From the NCBI RefSeq assembly GCF_014697475.1, contig NZ_JACJRV010000023.1, positions 23,533 to 87,532 of the forward strand: a DNA stretch of 64,000 bases, given 5' to 3'. Positions 1 through 9,900 of this stretch are shown piece after piece. Below the pieces are notes generated by a model. That model was not told the origin of the DNA, ran no database searches, and was given only the letters and a program-made list of their open reading frames with translations. Made by a program: the position numbers and the translations under genes. The DNA is from Nostoc sp. FACHB-152. GTDB taxonomy: Bacteria; Cyanobacteriota; Cyanobacteriia; Cyanobacteriales; Nostocaceae. The first letter of the stretch is position 1. Every line of letters starts with the position of its first letter.

Positions 1-3000
1 TGGTAAATTTTGCCGGAAAAACCAATCCTGTATAGGTGTCAGAGGTACTAAACCTGTCACCATCCCTTGCTCGGCTTGAGTAGTTTCCTCAGTAGTCGCA
101 CAGACGGTAGCTAATTCAGCAATATTTTGATACTGAAATATATGTTTTGCAGTCAACCGTAAACCTGCTTGGTTAGCTTTAGCAACTATCTGAATAGTTA
201 AAATTGAATCTCCACCCAACTCAAAGAAGTTATCGTAAATCCCCACCTGCTTTACACGCAGAACTTCAGCCCAAATTTGGGCTAATTTACTTTCCACAAG
301 AGTAGAGGGAGCGACAAAGGTGTTTGCTACTTCTAAGTTACTGGGAACAGGTAAAGCCCGACGATCTATTTTGCCATTTGGTGTGAGTGGTAGGACATCA
401 AGCTGCACAAAAGCCGAGGGAATCATGTAATCTGGCAGCTTGTCTTTGAGAAAGTTGCGAATATCAGAAGTTTGCAAGATGCTATTAGCAACGATATAGG
501 CAACTAATCTTTTATTACCTGGGATATCTTCCCTAACTACAACTACAGTTTCACTTATCGCCGGATTTTGACTAAGCAGTGCCTCAATTTCTCCCAGTTC
601 AATTCGGAAACCGCGAAGTTTCACTTGGTTGTCAATGCGTCCTAAAAACTCGATATTCCCATCTGAAAGATAGCGGGCTAAATCACCTGTTTTATACAAC
701 CTTGCTCGTGATTTTTGACTAAATATATTAGATATAAACTTTTCGGCAGTTAAATCTGGGCGTTTATGATAGCCTCTGGCTAAACCGTTACCACCAATGT
801 AAAGTTCACCCATAACTCCTATGGGTACTGGTTGCAAGTTAGCATCTAATATATATAGTTGACTGTTAGCATAGGGTCTACCAATTGGTACTAATTGTTC
901 AGATGCTAACTCTCCTGTAGTGTGTTCAAAATAAGAACTGTCAATAGTAGCCTCGGTAACGCCAAAAGAGTTAATCAATCGTGTCTCTTCACCAAGAACA
1001 GCGCGGAATCTTTGGTACTCTGCCCCATACCAGCTATCAGAACCGCAAATGACTAGCCGCATAAAATCGAGTTTCTGCTGGCTTTTTTCTAAGTACTCAA
1101 CGAGGTTTCTTAAAACCACTGGCACAAATTCCGCGCAATCAACTTGTTGTTGACACATCAATTCGTATAGTTGTTGGGATTCTAGCAGTAACTCCCGTGG
1201 ACACAGCACTAATTTACCGCCAGAACATAAAGCCCTAACAAAATCTCCAGTAAACACATCGAAGGAAAAGTTCGCCATCTGAAGATGACAACGGACTTGA
1301 GAACCAAGTTGATAAGCTTTTTCCCAGCTATAGTAGGCATTTACAAGGCTACTATGCTCAACCATCACTCCCTTTGATTTGCCAGTAGAGCCAGAGGTGT
1401 AAATCAGATAGGCTAAATTGGTTGCTTGTACGTTGCTGGTTAAGTTAGATTCTTGTTCTTGAGCAATTAATTCCCAGTCTGCATCCAAATAGATGACTTT
1501 TCCTGTATATGTGCGAAGAGTTTCAGTTAGTTGCTTTTGAGTTATTAGGACACTACACTCCGCATCCTGCAACATAAAATCTAAGCGTTGCTGTGGTTGA
1601 TCTGGGTCTAATGGTACGTATGCGCCACCAGCTTTTAAAATACCTAAAAGTGCGATCGCCATATCGAGCGATCGCTCTACACAAATCCCCACTAACACCT
1701 CTGCACCAACACCCAATTTTTGCAAGTAATGTCCTAGTTGGTTGGCTCGTTGATTGAGTTGGTGATAGGTAAGTTGCTGATTTCCAAATACTACTGCAAC
1801 TGCATCTGGTGTTTTTTCTACCTGTGCTTCAAATAGTTGATGGATGCACTGATCTGAGGAATACTCAACCTGAGTTTGATTCCAGTCTACTATTAGTTGG
1901 CTTTGTTCCTCTGCTGTTAACAGGGGTAATTCCGAAAGCCGTTCCTCTGGATTGGCAATAATACCGCATACTAATGTCTGTAAATGCCCTGCCATTCTTT
2001 GTATAGTTTGCGGCTGGAATAAGTCGATACTGTACTCTAGAGTGCCTACTAATCCTTCATCGGTCTCTTTCATATCTAAAGTCAAATCAAACTTCGCCGT
2101 ACCACTGTCAGTTTCGAGAGTTGTTAAAGTCAAACCCGGTAACTCAATTTCTGAGTTTTGGGTATTTTGCAGCGCAAACATTACCTGAAATAGAGGTGTA
2201 TGGCTTAAGTCTCGCTGTGGCTGCATTTTATCTACTAGCAGTTCAAAAGGCGTATCTTGGTGAGTATAAGCCCCTAAAGCTACTTCTTTAACTCGATGCA
2301 GCAACTCTGAAAAACTGGGATTGCCTGCAAGATTAGTTCGCAAAACTAGGGTATTGACAAAGAAACCAATCAACCCTTCTATCTGGCTGTGGTTACGATT
2401 AGCGATGGGAGAACCGATAACAATATCATTGCTGCCAGTGTAGCGGTGTAGTAATAGCTTAAAAGCTGCCAGCAAGGTCATAAATAAAGTGCTTCCCTGT
2501 TGCCGACTCAAAGATTTGAGTGCCAGAGATTGGTCTTTTGACAAACAAAAACAATAGGTGGCACCACGGGAGGATTGAATAGCTGGTCGCGGATAGTCAG
2601 TTGGTAACTCTAGTACTGCTGGCGCACCATCTAGCTGTTTTCGCCAGTAAGCAAGCTGGGATTCTAGGACTTCGCGTTCAAACCATTGTCTCTGCCAAGC
2701 GGCGAAGTCTGCATACTGAATTTCCAGTTCAGGTAAAGGTGACGGTTGCCCCTGACAAAAAGCTTGATAAAGTGTTGCTAATTCACGCACTAGCACATCT
2801 ATTGACCAACCATCAGAGACAATGTGGTGCATAGTCAAGAGTGTCACATATTCCCGATCGCTCAGGCGGAGTAATTTCACTCGTAGCAGAGTGTCAGCCT
2901 CCAGGTTAAATGGCTGTTGCGCCTCGGCTAGAGCTAGTTGTTTGACCTGGGTTTCTTGTTGAGCCAGAGGTAATTCGCTCAGATCAATTACTGATAATAA

Positions 3001-6000
3001 CTGCGGTGTTGCTGGCGAAATAACGGCTATGGCTTGCCCTGCAACTGTGCGGAAATTAGTTCGTAAGACTTCGTGACGACGGAGAATTTCGTTAAAACTC
3101 TGTTCTAGTGCTGTGAGATTCAATTGTCCTTCTAAGCGCACAGCCGCAGGAATATTGTAAAAAGGGCTATTCGGCTCTAATTCGCTCAAAAACCATAATC
3201 GCTGTTGAGCAAAGGATAAGGGTAATTGTGGCGATGGGCAAAGCCCCGTCTCCGACGATCGCGCAATGGGTTTGATGGGCGGTACTTCTAATCCTTTATC
3301 GGCTTGAATCGCTGCTTGAATCTCTTTGGCTAACTCGCTGACTGTTGACAACTCAAACAAGCGACGTAAAGGTATCTCAACCGCAAATACTTGCCGTATC
3401 TGAGATATAACACGAGTTGCAATTAAGGAATGTCCCCCCAAATCAAAGAAGTTATCGTTTACACCTACCTTTTCTAAACCTAGTACCTGCGCCCAAATCC
3501 CAGCTAACATTTCTTCTACTGGTGTGGTAGGAGCCACAAAATTAGATTCAGATATGAGCTGTGTTAGATCAGGTGCTGGTAATGCTCGTCTGTCTATCTT
3601 GCCATTAGGTGTCAAAGGTAACGCCTCTAATACCACAATAGCCATTGGCACCATATAATTTGGCAGTTTTGATTCTAAAAAGCGGCGCAGTTCGGGAATG
3701 GCTATTGCCTGCTGTGGCTGGACGGTTATGTAAGCTACTAGGCTTTTATTCTCGGTTTCATCTTCTCGAACAATTACCACACTCGCAGATATCGATGGAT
3801 ATTGGTTAATTACTGCCTCAATTTCACCCAACTCAATGCGGAAACCCCGGATTTTGACCTGATGGTCAATCCGACCAAGATATTCGATATCACCATTAGG
3901 TAAATAACGAGCCAAGTCCCCCGATTTATACAGGCGTGCGCCTGGTTTTTTGCTAAAGAAGTCGGGGATAAACCTTAGGGGAGTGAGGTCTGGTCGGTTT
4001 AAATAACCCCTGACCACACCAGCACCACCAATATACATTTCACCTGGTACGCCCATCGGGACTGGCTGTTGCTCACTATCTAGTAAGTAAACTTGCAAGT
4101 CAGGAATTGGACGACCAATCACACTCGCTGATGACAATTGCAAGTCGGCCATTGTCAGAGGACGATATGTCACATGGACGGTTGTTTCCGTAATCCCGTA
4201 CATATTCACTAACTGGGGTCTTGAGTCGCCATAACGCTCAAACCAAGGTCTTAAACTCTCCATCTGTAATGCTTCACCACCAAAAATCACTGTTCGCAAA
4301 TTGAGGTTGTGAATGTTATGAGTATTTTCCAGAGATTCTTCTACTTGCACCAGTTGACGGAAAGCCGAAGGTGTCTGGTTGAGTACGGTGACTTGCTGTG
4401 TCAGGAGTAATTGATAAAAGTCTTGTGGTGAACGACTCACCCAATAGGGTACGACTACCAATCGTCCACCATAAAGCAAGGCTCCCCAAATTTCCCAAAC
4501 GGAAAAGTCAAAGGCGATGGAATGGAATAGTGTCCAAATATCCTGTTGATTAAAGTTATACCAGTGTTGTGTCGCAGCAAACAAACGCACAACATGACTG
4601 TGATTAACTAGTACACCCTTCGGTTGACCTGTAGAGCCGGATGTATAGATGATATATGCAAGGTTATCAGTTGTCGATTCACTAAGGGGATTTTGTGAGC
4701 TTTGCTCAACTATGTTTTGATGATGTGTATCTAAACAAACAATATTAATTTCATTTAACGGTAGATTTTCTAGAAGATGCTGTTGGGTGAGTAGTACTGG
4801 CACTTGAGCATCTTGCAATATAAAGGCTAAACGTTGTTTTGGATAGGTGGGATCAAGCGGTACATAAGCACCGCCCGCTTTGAGGATGGCGAGTAACCCA
4901 ATTACCATTTCTAGGGAACGCTCTAGACAAATCCCGACCTTAACTTCTGATTTGACTCCCAAGCAACGTAAATAATGTGCGAGTTGATTGGCTTTGGTGT
5001 TGAGTTCGCTATAAGTTAGTTGCTGATTTACTCTTCTCCTGTCGGAGACGCTACGCGAACGAGAAGCCGGGCAAAGCCCGTCTACATAAACAACTGCAAC
5101 TGCATCGGGTGTTTTTTCTACTTGTTGTTCAAATAGTTGATGGAGACATTTATCTACAGGATAAGCAATTTCTGTATTATCCCACTCTCGTAATAATTGA
5201 TGCTGCTCCGATGCTGTTAGCAGTGGCAATTGGGATAAACGCTGCTGTGGATTGGCGACAATTCCCTCCAGTAAAGTTTGTAAATGCCCAGCCATCCGCT
5301 TGATTGTGCTTTCTTGGAATAAATCGCTGTTGTATTCAAAAGTAGCAACTAACCCCTCGACAGTTTCTGTCATATCGAGGGTTAAATCAAATTTAGCGGT
5401 GACACCATCCCCTTCTAATAAATTCAAAGTCAAATTCGGTAACTCTAAAGCTGACATCGGTGCATTTTGCAGCACAAACATGACTTGAAATAGCGGTGTG
5501 TGGCTCAAGTTGCGTTGGGGTTGTAGTTCTTCAACTAACAACTCAAAGGGTAAATCTTGATGGGCGTAAGCAGCTAAAGAAACTTCCCGTACTCGTTTTA
5601 GTAGTTCAGCAAAACTGGGATTTCCGTCTAAGTTAGTTCGCAGTACAAGGGTGTTGACAAAAACACCAATTAACCCTTCTATTTCGGCGCGGTTGCGATT
5701 AGCGATCGCGGAACCAATTACCACATCTTCGCTACCTGTGTAACGGTATAGTAAGGTTTGGAAAGCTGCCAGCAATGTCATAAATAAGGTGGTTCCCTGT
5801 TGCTGGCTTAATTTATTCAGAGCAAGCGAGAGTTGATGAGACAGGTTAAATGAGTAGGTTGCACCCCGGAAAGTTTGAATTGCTGGTCTGGGGTAGTCAG
5901 TGGGTAATTCCAAGACTTTTGGCGCGTCTGCTAACTGTTTTCGCCAGTAAGTCATTTGAGTTTCTAGTACTTCTCCTTGCAGCCATTTTCGTTGCCAAGC

Positions 6001-9000
6001 AGCAAAGTCAACATATTGTATTGGTAGTGGTGCTAATGGTGATAAAGATTCCCCATGACAATAGGCTTGATAAAGAGTTGCTAACTCCTGTACTAATACA
6101 CCTGTTGACCAACCATCCGAGACGATGTGGTGCATTGTCAACAGTAATACGTGTTCTTCTGCACCAAGTCGCAATAGTTTTACCCTTAGCAGTAAGTCTT
6201 CTTTTAAGTCAAAAGGTGTTTGGGCTGCTTGTAAAGCTTGTTGTTTGACTTCGGCTTCGAGTTGATGTGCGCTGAGGTGGCTAAGATCCAATATTGATAA
6301 TACTAAGTTTGCTGCTTGATGAATAACAGCGATCGCTTGTCCTTCTATAGTGTGAAAATTAGTCCGCAACGCTTCATGACGATTGATAATTTCGTTGAAG
6401 CTTTGTTGTAATGCTGTTACATTTAGTTGTCCTTGGAGACGCACAGAAATGGGAATATTGTATGATGGGCTGTTTGGTTCTAATTGGGACAGAAACCACA
6501 ATCTTTGTTGAGCAAAAGATAGGGGTAATTTTTCTAAGCGTGAAACTGGCTCAATCTTGCTTTGGGCAACTCCTGAGCCTTGCTGCATGGCTTGGGTAAT
6601 TTCTATTGCTAACTGAGCAATTGTTGGTTTTTCAAATAAACAACGCAAAGGCAATTCTATTTGAAATACTTGGCGAATTTGGGAAATGACGCGAGTTGCA
6701 ATTAAGGAATGCCCACCTAATTCAAAAAAGTTATGCTCAATACTTATTTTTTCAATACCGAGAACTTCTGCCCAAATACCTGTGAGTAATTTCTCAATTG
6801 GTGTGGACGCAGGAACAATATCAGAGGATGATAATAATTGTGTAGATTCAGGTGTGGGTAGAGCTTTGCGGTCAACTTTACCATTAGGGGTCAGTGGTAG
6901 TGTTTCCAGTTCCACAAAAGTTGCAGGAATCATATAGTTGGGCAACTTTGACTCCAAGAACTGGCGCAGTTGAGCAATTATCAGCGTTTGCTCAACTTGT
7001 GGAACCATATAAGCGACGATTCGTGGAGAATCTGTGGCATCTTCTCGTACAGTAACTACGGTTTCTCGCACTTGAGGGTATTGGCTAATTACTGTTTCAA
7101 TTTCACCCAGTTCAATGCGGAAACCACGAATTTTTACTTGGTTATCAATTCGACCAAGATATTCGATTTCGCCATTGGGTAAATATCTCGCTAAGTCCCC
7201 AGTTTTATATAACCGCGCCGATGGTTCATCGCTAAAAGGATTGGGAATAAATTTTTCGGCTGTTAAATCCGGACGCTGGAAATAACCACGGGCTAAACCA
7301 GCACCACCTATATACAACTCGCCTGCTACACCAACAGGAACTAATTGATTATATTGGTCGAGGATGTAGAGTTGTGTGTTAGCAATTGGTGAACTAATTG
7401 GTACAGTGTCGTTAACAGTTTCTATTCGCCTCGCGGCTGACCAAATGGTGGTTTCTGTGGGGCCGTACATATTCCAAACAAAACTACACCGTTCTAATAA
7501 TTTCCTCGCTAAATTTGCGGATAAAGCTTCTCCACCACAAAGAATTTTTAATTGCTCACTTCCATCCCAACCTGCTGCTAAAAGTAACTGCCATGTTGCT
7601 GGTGTGGCTTGCATGACTGTCGCTTTTGAGTCTTTGATTTTGGCTAATAACTGATTGCCATCGGAGATAATTTCTTGACTAGCGACTATTAAACAAGCAC
7701 CAACTATGATCGGTAGAAAAATCTCTAATGCGGCAATATCAAAAGAATAAGTTGTAACTGCTAGTAATTTGTCTTGAGATGTTAGCCCTGGGGCTTGTTT
7801 CATGGAGTACAAAAAGTTGCTCAGAGCAATGTGGGGAATTTGTACACCTTTTGGTTTGCCCGTGGAACCAGAAGTATAAATAATATAAGCTAAGTTCTCT
7901 GCCGTGAGTTCGGAATATAAATTATTCTGGCTTTGCTGGGCTATCAGATGCCAATCGCTATCTAGACAAATTATTTGCGCTTGATGCTGTGGCAATACTT
8001 GTACTAATGAGACTTGAGTTAGTAATACTGGGGCTTGAGTATCTTCTAAGATATATTCCAACCGTTGTTGAGGATAATTAGGATCAAGGGGTACATAAGC
8101 ACCGCCTGTTTTGAGGATGGCGAGTAACCCAATTACCATTTCTAGGGAACGCTCTAGACAAATCCCTACCTTAACTTCTGGTTTGACTCCCAGTGAACGT
8201 AAATAATGGGCGAGTTGATTGGCTTTGGTGTTGAGTTCGGTGTAAGTTAATTGCTGATGTTCATAAACAACTGCAACTGCGTCGGGTGTAAGTTCTACTT
8301 GTTGCTCAAATAGTTCATGAATACATTTATCGACAGGATAGGCAACTTCTGTATTATTCCACTCTCGCAATAACTGTTGCTGTTCAGATGCGGTTAATAA
8401 TGGTAGCTGAGATAAATGCTGCTGTGGATTTGCAATAATTCCTTCTAGCAATATTTGAAAATGTTCTGCTATTCGGGTAATTGTATCTGCATTAAATAAA
8501 TCGCTACTATATTCAAATATACCTATCAGTTCTTCTTGCTGTTCTACCATATTTAGGCTTAAGTCAAACTGAGACGTTTCACTTTCTGCCTCTGATATGG
8601 TCAAAGTTAGTTCCCCTATTTCTAAAGTTGGCATGGGGCTATTATTGAGGGAAAACCAAACTTGAAAAAGCGGGTTATGGCTGAGGTTACGTTCTGGCTG
8701 AATTTCTTCTACTAATTTCTCAAAAGGTAAATCTTGGTGGGTATAAGCGTCTAATGTTATCTCTTTAACTCGTGCCAAGAAATCTAGGAAACTAGGATTA
8801 CCACTGACATTAGTTCGCAGCACTAAAGTATTGACAAAAAACCCGATTAACTTTTCAATTTGCGGAAGATTACGGTTAGCGATCGCAGTCCCAATAATAA
8901 TATCCTCTTGTTGACTATAGCGATACAAAAGGATTTTGAAAGCTGTCAGCAAGGTCATAAATAAAGTGGCTCCTGCTTGCTGACTAAGTGCTTTCAGTTC

Positions 9001-9846
9001 AGTAGTTAAAGATTTAGAAAGGGTCAAAGAATGGGTTTTCCCTTTATAAGATTGCACCGCAGGGCGAGGATAATCTGTTGGGAGTTGTAATACTGGTAAA
9101 GAGCCACCTAATTTTTGCTTCCAGTAATTTTTTTGGGCTGTTAGTACTTCTCCTTGTAAGTAATCTTGTTGCCAAGTAGCAAAGTCTCCATACTGAATTG
9201 GTAACTCAGGTAAGGATGAGTTTTTACCATCACACAAAGCTTTATATAGGGTTGCTAATTCATGTATCAATACACCTATTGACCACCCATCAGAAACAAT
9301 ATGGTGCATTGAAAATAATAATATATACTCTTCTGGATTGAGCCGCAGTAACTTAGCTCTTAATAACAAATCATTATTGATGTCAAATGGTTGTTTTGCT
9401 TCTTGAGATGCTAATTTTTTTACTTCTACTGTTTGTTGATGTATATCTAGTTCACTAATATTAAATACTGGCAACAAGAATGTTTTTGATAAATGAATAA
9501 ATGCTACAGGTTTATCTTCTATAGTTTGAAAATTACAGCGCAAAACTTCATGACGATTGATAATTTCTTGCAAACTAGCTTGTAAAGCATCAAAATTTAG
9601 TTTACCTTTGAGATTAACTACAGCAGACACATTATAAAATGGGTTTTCTGGCTCTAACTGAGTCAAAAACCATAATCTTTGTTGAGAGAAAGATAAAGGA
9701 ACAGGATTATGTTGGGAACGACGGGAAATAGATTTTTGTTGATTATCTAACTTTAATTCACCCCGCAAGCGTTTTTCTAAAAGTGTTCGTTTTGCAGGTG
9801 ATAGTTGAGAACGTCTAATAGAAATTTCATTTTTTTTATTACTCAT
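1..9846 (-). CDS. Three-module nonribosomal peptide synthetase, C-terminus beyond window
   Basis: Cytoplasmic NRPS; 3282 codons are visible and the frame is still open at base 1. An N-terminal docking-type helix is followed by three C-A-PCP modules. HHIVSDG condensation motifs lie near residues 181, 1236 and 2339. Carrier serines lie near 1045, 2134 (both LGGHS) and 3214 (LGGDS). The last carrier is followed by LTPIQDWFF, typical of the start of an epimerisation domain. Pocket residues I aligned by eye: module 1 D-I-L-Q-L-G-M-I-W (Gly-like), module 2 D-F-W-N-I-G-M-V-H (the classic Thr code), module 3 D-V-G-E-V-C-S-I-D (closest to Orn codes I remember). Gly and Thr are fairly safe, Orn is tentative. 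It is the last visible gene of the operon, 54 nt after the FkbH-type gene. The module 2 A domain carries an in-frame repeat insertion. Confidence 0.95.
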   Translation of the reverse strand, partial: MSNKKNEISIRRSQLSPAKRTLLEKRLRGELKLDNQQKSISRRSQHNPVPLSFSQQRLWFLTQLEPENPFYNVSAVVNLKGKLNFDALQASLQEIINRHEVLRCNFQTIEDKPVAFIHLSKTFLLPVFNISELDIHQQTVEVKKLASQEAKQPFDINNDLLLRAKLLRLNPEEYILLFSMHHIVSDGWSIGVLIHELATLYKALCDGKNSSLPELPIQYGDFATWQQDYLQGEVLTAQKNYWKQKLGGSLPVLQLPTDYPRPAVQSYKGKTHSLTLSKSLTTELKALSQQAGATLFMTLLTAFKILLYRYSQQEDIIIGTAIANRNLPQIEKLIGFFVNTLVLRTNVSGNPSFLDFLARVKEITLDAYTHQDLPFEKLVEEIQPERNLSHNPLFQVWFSLNNSPMPTLEIGELTLTISEAESETSQFDLSLNMVEQQEELIGIFEYSSDLFNADTITRIAEHFQILLEGIIANPQQHLSQLPLLTASEQQQLLREWNNTEVAYPVDKCIHELFEQQVELTPDAVAVVYEHQQLTYTELNTKANQLAHYLRSLGVKPEVKVGICLERSLEMVIGLLAILKTGGAYVPLDPNYPQQRLEYILEDTQAPVLLTQVSLVQVLPQHQAQIICLDSDWHLIAQQSQNNLYSELTAENLAYIIYTSGSTGKPKGVQIPHIALSNFLYSMKQAPGLTSQDKLLAVTTYSFDIAALEIFLPIIVGACLIVASQEIISDGNQLLAKIKDSKATVMQATPATWQLLLAAGWDGSEQLKILCGGEALSANLARKLLERCSFVWNMYGPTETTIWSAARRIETVNDTVPISSPIANTQLYILDQYNQLVPVGVAGELYIGGAGLARGYFQRPDLTAEKFIPNPFSDEPSARLYKTGDLARYLPNGEIEYLGRIDNQVKIRGFRIELGEIETVISQYPQVRETVVTVREDATDSPRIVAYMVPQVEQTLIIAQLRQFLESKLPNYMIPATFVELETLPLTPNGKVDRKALPTPESTQLLSSSDIVPASTPIEKLLTGIWAEVLGIEKISIEHNFFELGGHSLIATRVISQIRQVFQIELPLRCLFEKPTIAQLAIEITQAMQQGSGVAQSKIEPVSRLEKLPLSFAQQRLWFLSQLEPNSPSYNIPISVRLQGQLNVTALQQSFNEIINRHEALRTNFHTIEGQAIAVIHQAANLVLSILDLSHLSAHQLEAEVKQQALQAAQTPFDLKEDLLLRVKLLRLGAEEHVLLLTMHHIVSDGWSTGVLVQELATLYQAYCHGESLSPLAPLPIQYVDFAAWQRKWLQGEVLETQMTYWRKQLADAPKVLELPTDYPRPAIQTFRGATYSFNLSHQLSLALNKLSQQQGTTLFMTLLAAFQTLLYRYTGSEDVVIGSAIANRNRAEIEGLIGVFVNTLVLRTNLDGNPSFAELLKRVREVSLAAYAHQDLPFELLVEELQPQRNLSHTPLFQVMFVLQNAPMSALELPNLTLNLLEGDGVTAKFDLTLDMTETVEGLVATFEYNSDLFQESTIKRMAGHLQTLLEGIVANPQQRLSQLPLLTASEQHQLLREWDNTEIAYPVDKCLHQLFEQQVEKTPDAVAVVYVDGLCPASRSRSVSDRRRVNQQLTYSELNTKANQLAHYLRCLGVKSEVKVGICLERSLEMVIGLLAILKAGGAYVPLDPTYPKQRLAFILQDAQVPVLLTQQHLLENLPLNEINIVCLDTHHQNIVEQSSQNPLSESTTDNLAYIIYTSGSTGQPKGVLVNHSHVVRLFAATQHWYNFNQQDIWTLFHSIAFDFSVWEIWGALLYGGRLVVVPYWVSRSPQDFYQLLLTQQVTVLNQTPSAFRQLVQVEESLENTHNIHNLNLRTVIFGGEALQMESLRPWFERYGDSRPQLVNMYGITETTVHVTYRPLTMADLQLSSASVIGRPIPDLQVYLLDSEQQPVPMGVPGEMYIGGAGVVRGYLNRPDLTPLRFIPDFFSKKPGARLYKSGDLARYLPNGDIEYLGRIDHQVKIRGFRIELGEIEAVINQYPSISASVVIVREDETENKSLVAYITVQPQQAIAIPELRRFLESKLPNYMVPMAIVVLEALPLTPNGKIDRRALPAPDLTQLISESNFVAPTTPVEEMLAGIWAQVLGLEKVGVNDNFFDLGGHSLIATRVISQIRQVFAVEIPLRRLFELSTVSELAKEIQAAIQADKGLEVPPIKPIARSSETGLCPSPQLPLSFAQQRLWFLSELEPNSPFYNIPAAVRLEGQLNLTALEQSFNEILRRHEVLRTNFRTVAGQAIAVISPATPQLLSVIDLSELPLAQQETQVKQLALAEAQQPFNLEADTLLRVKLLRLSDREYVTLLTMHHIVSDGWSIDVLVRELATLYQAFCQGQPSPLPELEIQYADFAAWQRQWFEREVLESQLAYWRKQLDGAPAVLELPTDYPRPAIQSSRGATYCFCLSKDQSLALKSLSRQQGSTLFMTLLAAFKLLLHRYTGSNDIVIGSPIANRNHSQIEGLIGFFVNTLVLRTNLAGNPSFSELLHRVKEVALGAYTHQDTPFELLVDKMQPQRDLSHTPLFQVMFALQNTQNSEIELPGLTLTTLETDSGTAKFDLTLDMKETDEGLVGTLEYSIDLFQPQTIQRMAGHLQTLVCGIIANPEERLSELPLLTAEEQSQLIVDWNQTQVEYSSDQCIHQLFEAQVEKTPDAVAVVFGNQQLTYHQLNQRANQLGHYLQKLGVGAEVLVGICVERSLDMAIALLGILKAGGAYVPLDPDQPQQRLDFMLQDAECSVLITQKQLTETLRTYTGKVIYLDADWELIAQEQESNLTSNVQATNLAYLIYTSGSTGKSKGVMVEHSSLVNAYYSWEKAYQLGSQVRCHLQMANFSFDVFTGDFVRALCSGGKLVLCPRELLLESQQLYELMCQQQVDCAEFVPVVLRNLVEYLEKSQQKLDFMRLVICGSDSWYGAEYQRFRAVLGEETRLINSFGVTEATIDSSYFEHTTGELASEQLVPIGRPYANSQLYILDANLQPVPIGVMGELYIGGNGLARGYHKRPDLTAEKFISNIFSQKSRARLYKTGDLARYLSDGNIEFLGRIDNQVKLRGFRIELGEIEALLSQNPAISETVVVVREDIPGNKRLVAYIVANSILQTSDIRNFLKDKLPDYMIPSAFVQLDVLPLTPNGKIDRRALPVPSNLEVANTFVAPSTLVESKLAQIWAEVLRVKQVGIYDNFFELGGDSILTIQIVAKANQAGLRLTAKHIFQYQNIAELATVCATTEETTQAEQGMVTGLVPLTPIQDWFFRQNLP
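3231..3271. repeat. Possible interspersed-repeat fragment in the PCP2-C3 linker
   Basis: A short GC-rich stretch containing GGGCAAAGCCCC followed by GTCTCCGACGATCGCGC sits where the linker between carrier 2 and condensation domain 3 is encoded. It shares the GGGCAAAGCCC...GTCT core with the clearer insertion at 5028-5085. It stays in frame and encodes a Ser/Pro/Gly-containing linker. It may simply be linker sequence; no uninserted paralogous copy fixes its borders. Confidence 0.35.
5028..5085. repeat. In-frame palindromic repeat inserted in NRPS A domain 2
   Basis: Comparison with the same point in module 1 (around 8258) shows identical flanks TTGCTGAT and ATAAACAACTGC. Module 1 has 4 nt between them and module 2 has 58 nt, a net gain of 54 nt or 18 codons. 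The insert contains CTTCTC/GAGAAG arms (5033-5038, 5061-5066) and a CGGGC-AAA-GCCCG hairpin (5068-5080), the look of short interspersed palindromic repeats of Nostocales. It adds an Arg/Ser-rich segment at the extreme N-terminal part of the A domain, before the A1/A2 core, so folding may survive. Confidence 0.8.
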
Positions 9847-9900
9847 AATAATATCTGAATAAATTTTTAAATATATGTACCTATTCTTGACTCTCAAAAA

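Noticed and set aside
5850..6248. Plus-strand 132-codon frame inside the NRPS
   Set aside because: Lies wholly antisense to a condensation domain with intact motifs; no domain or ribosome site.
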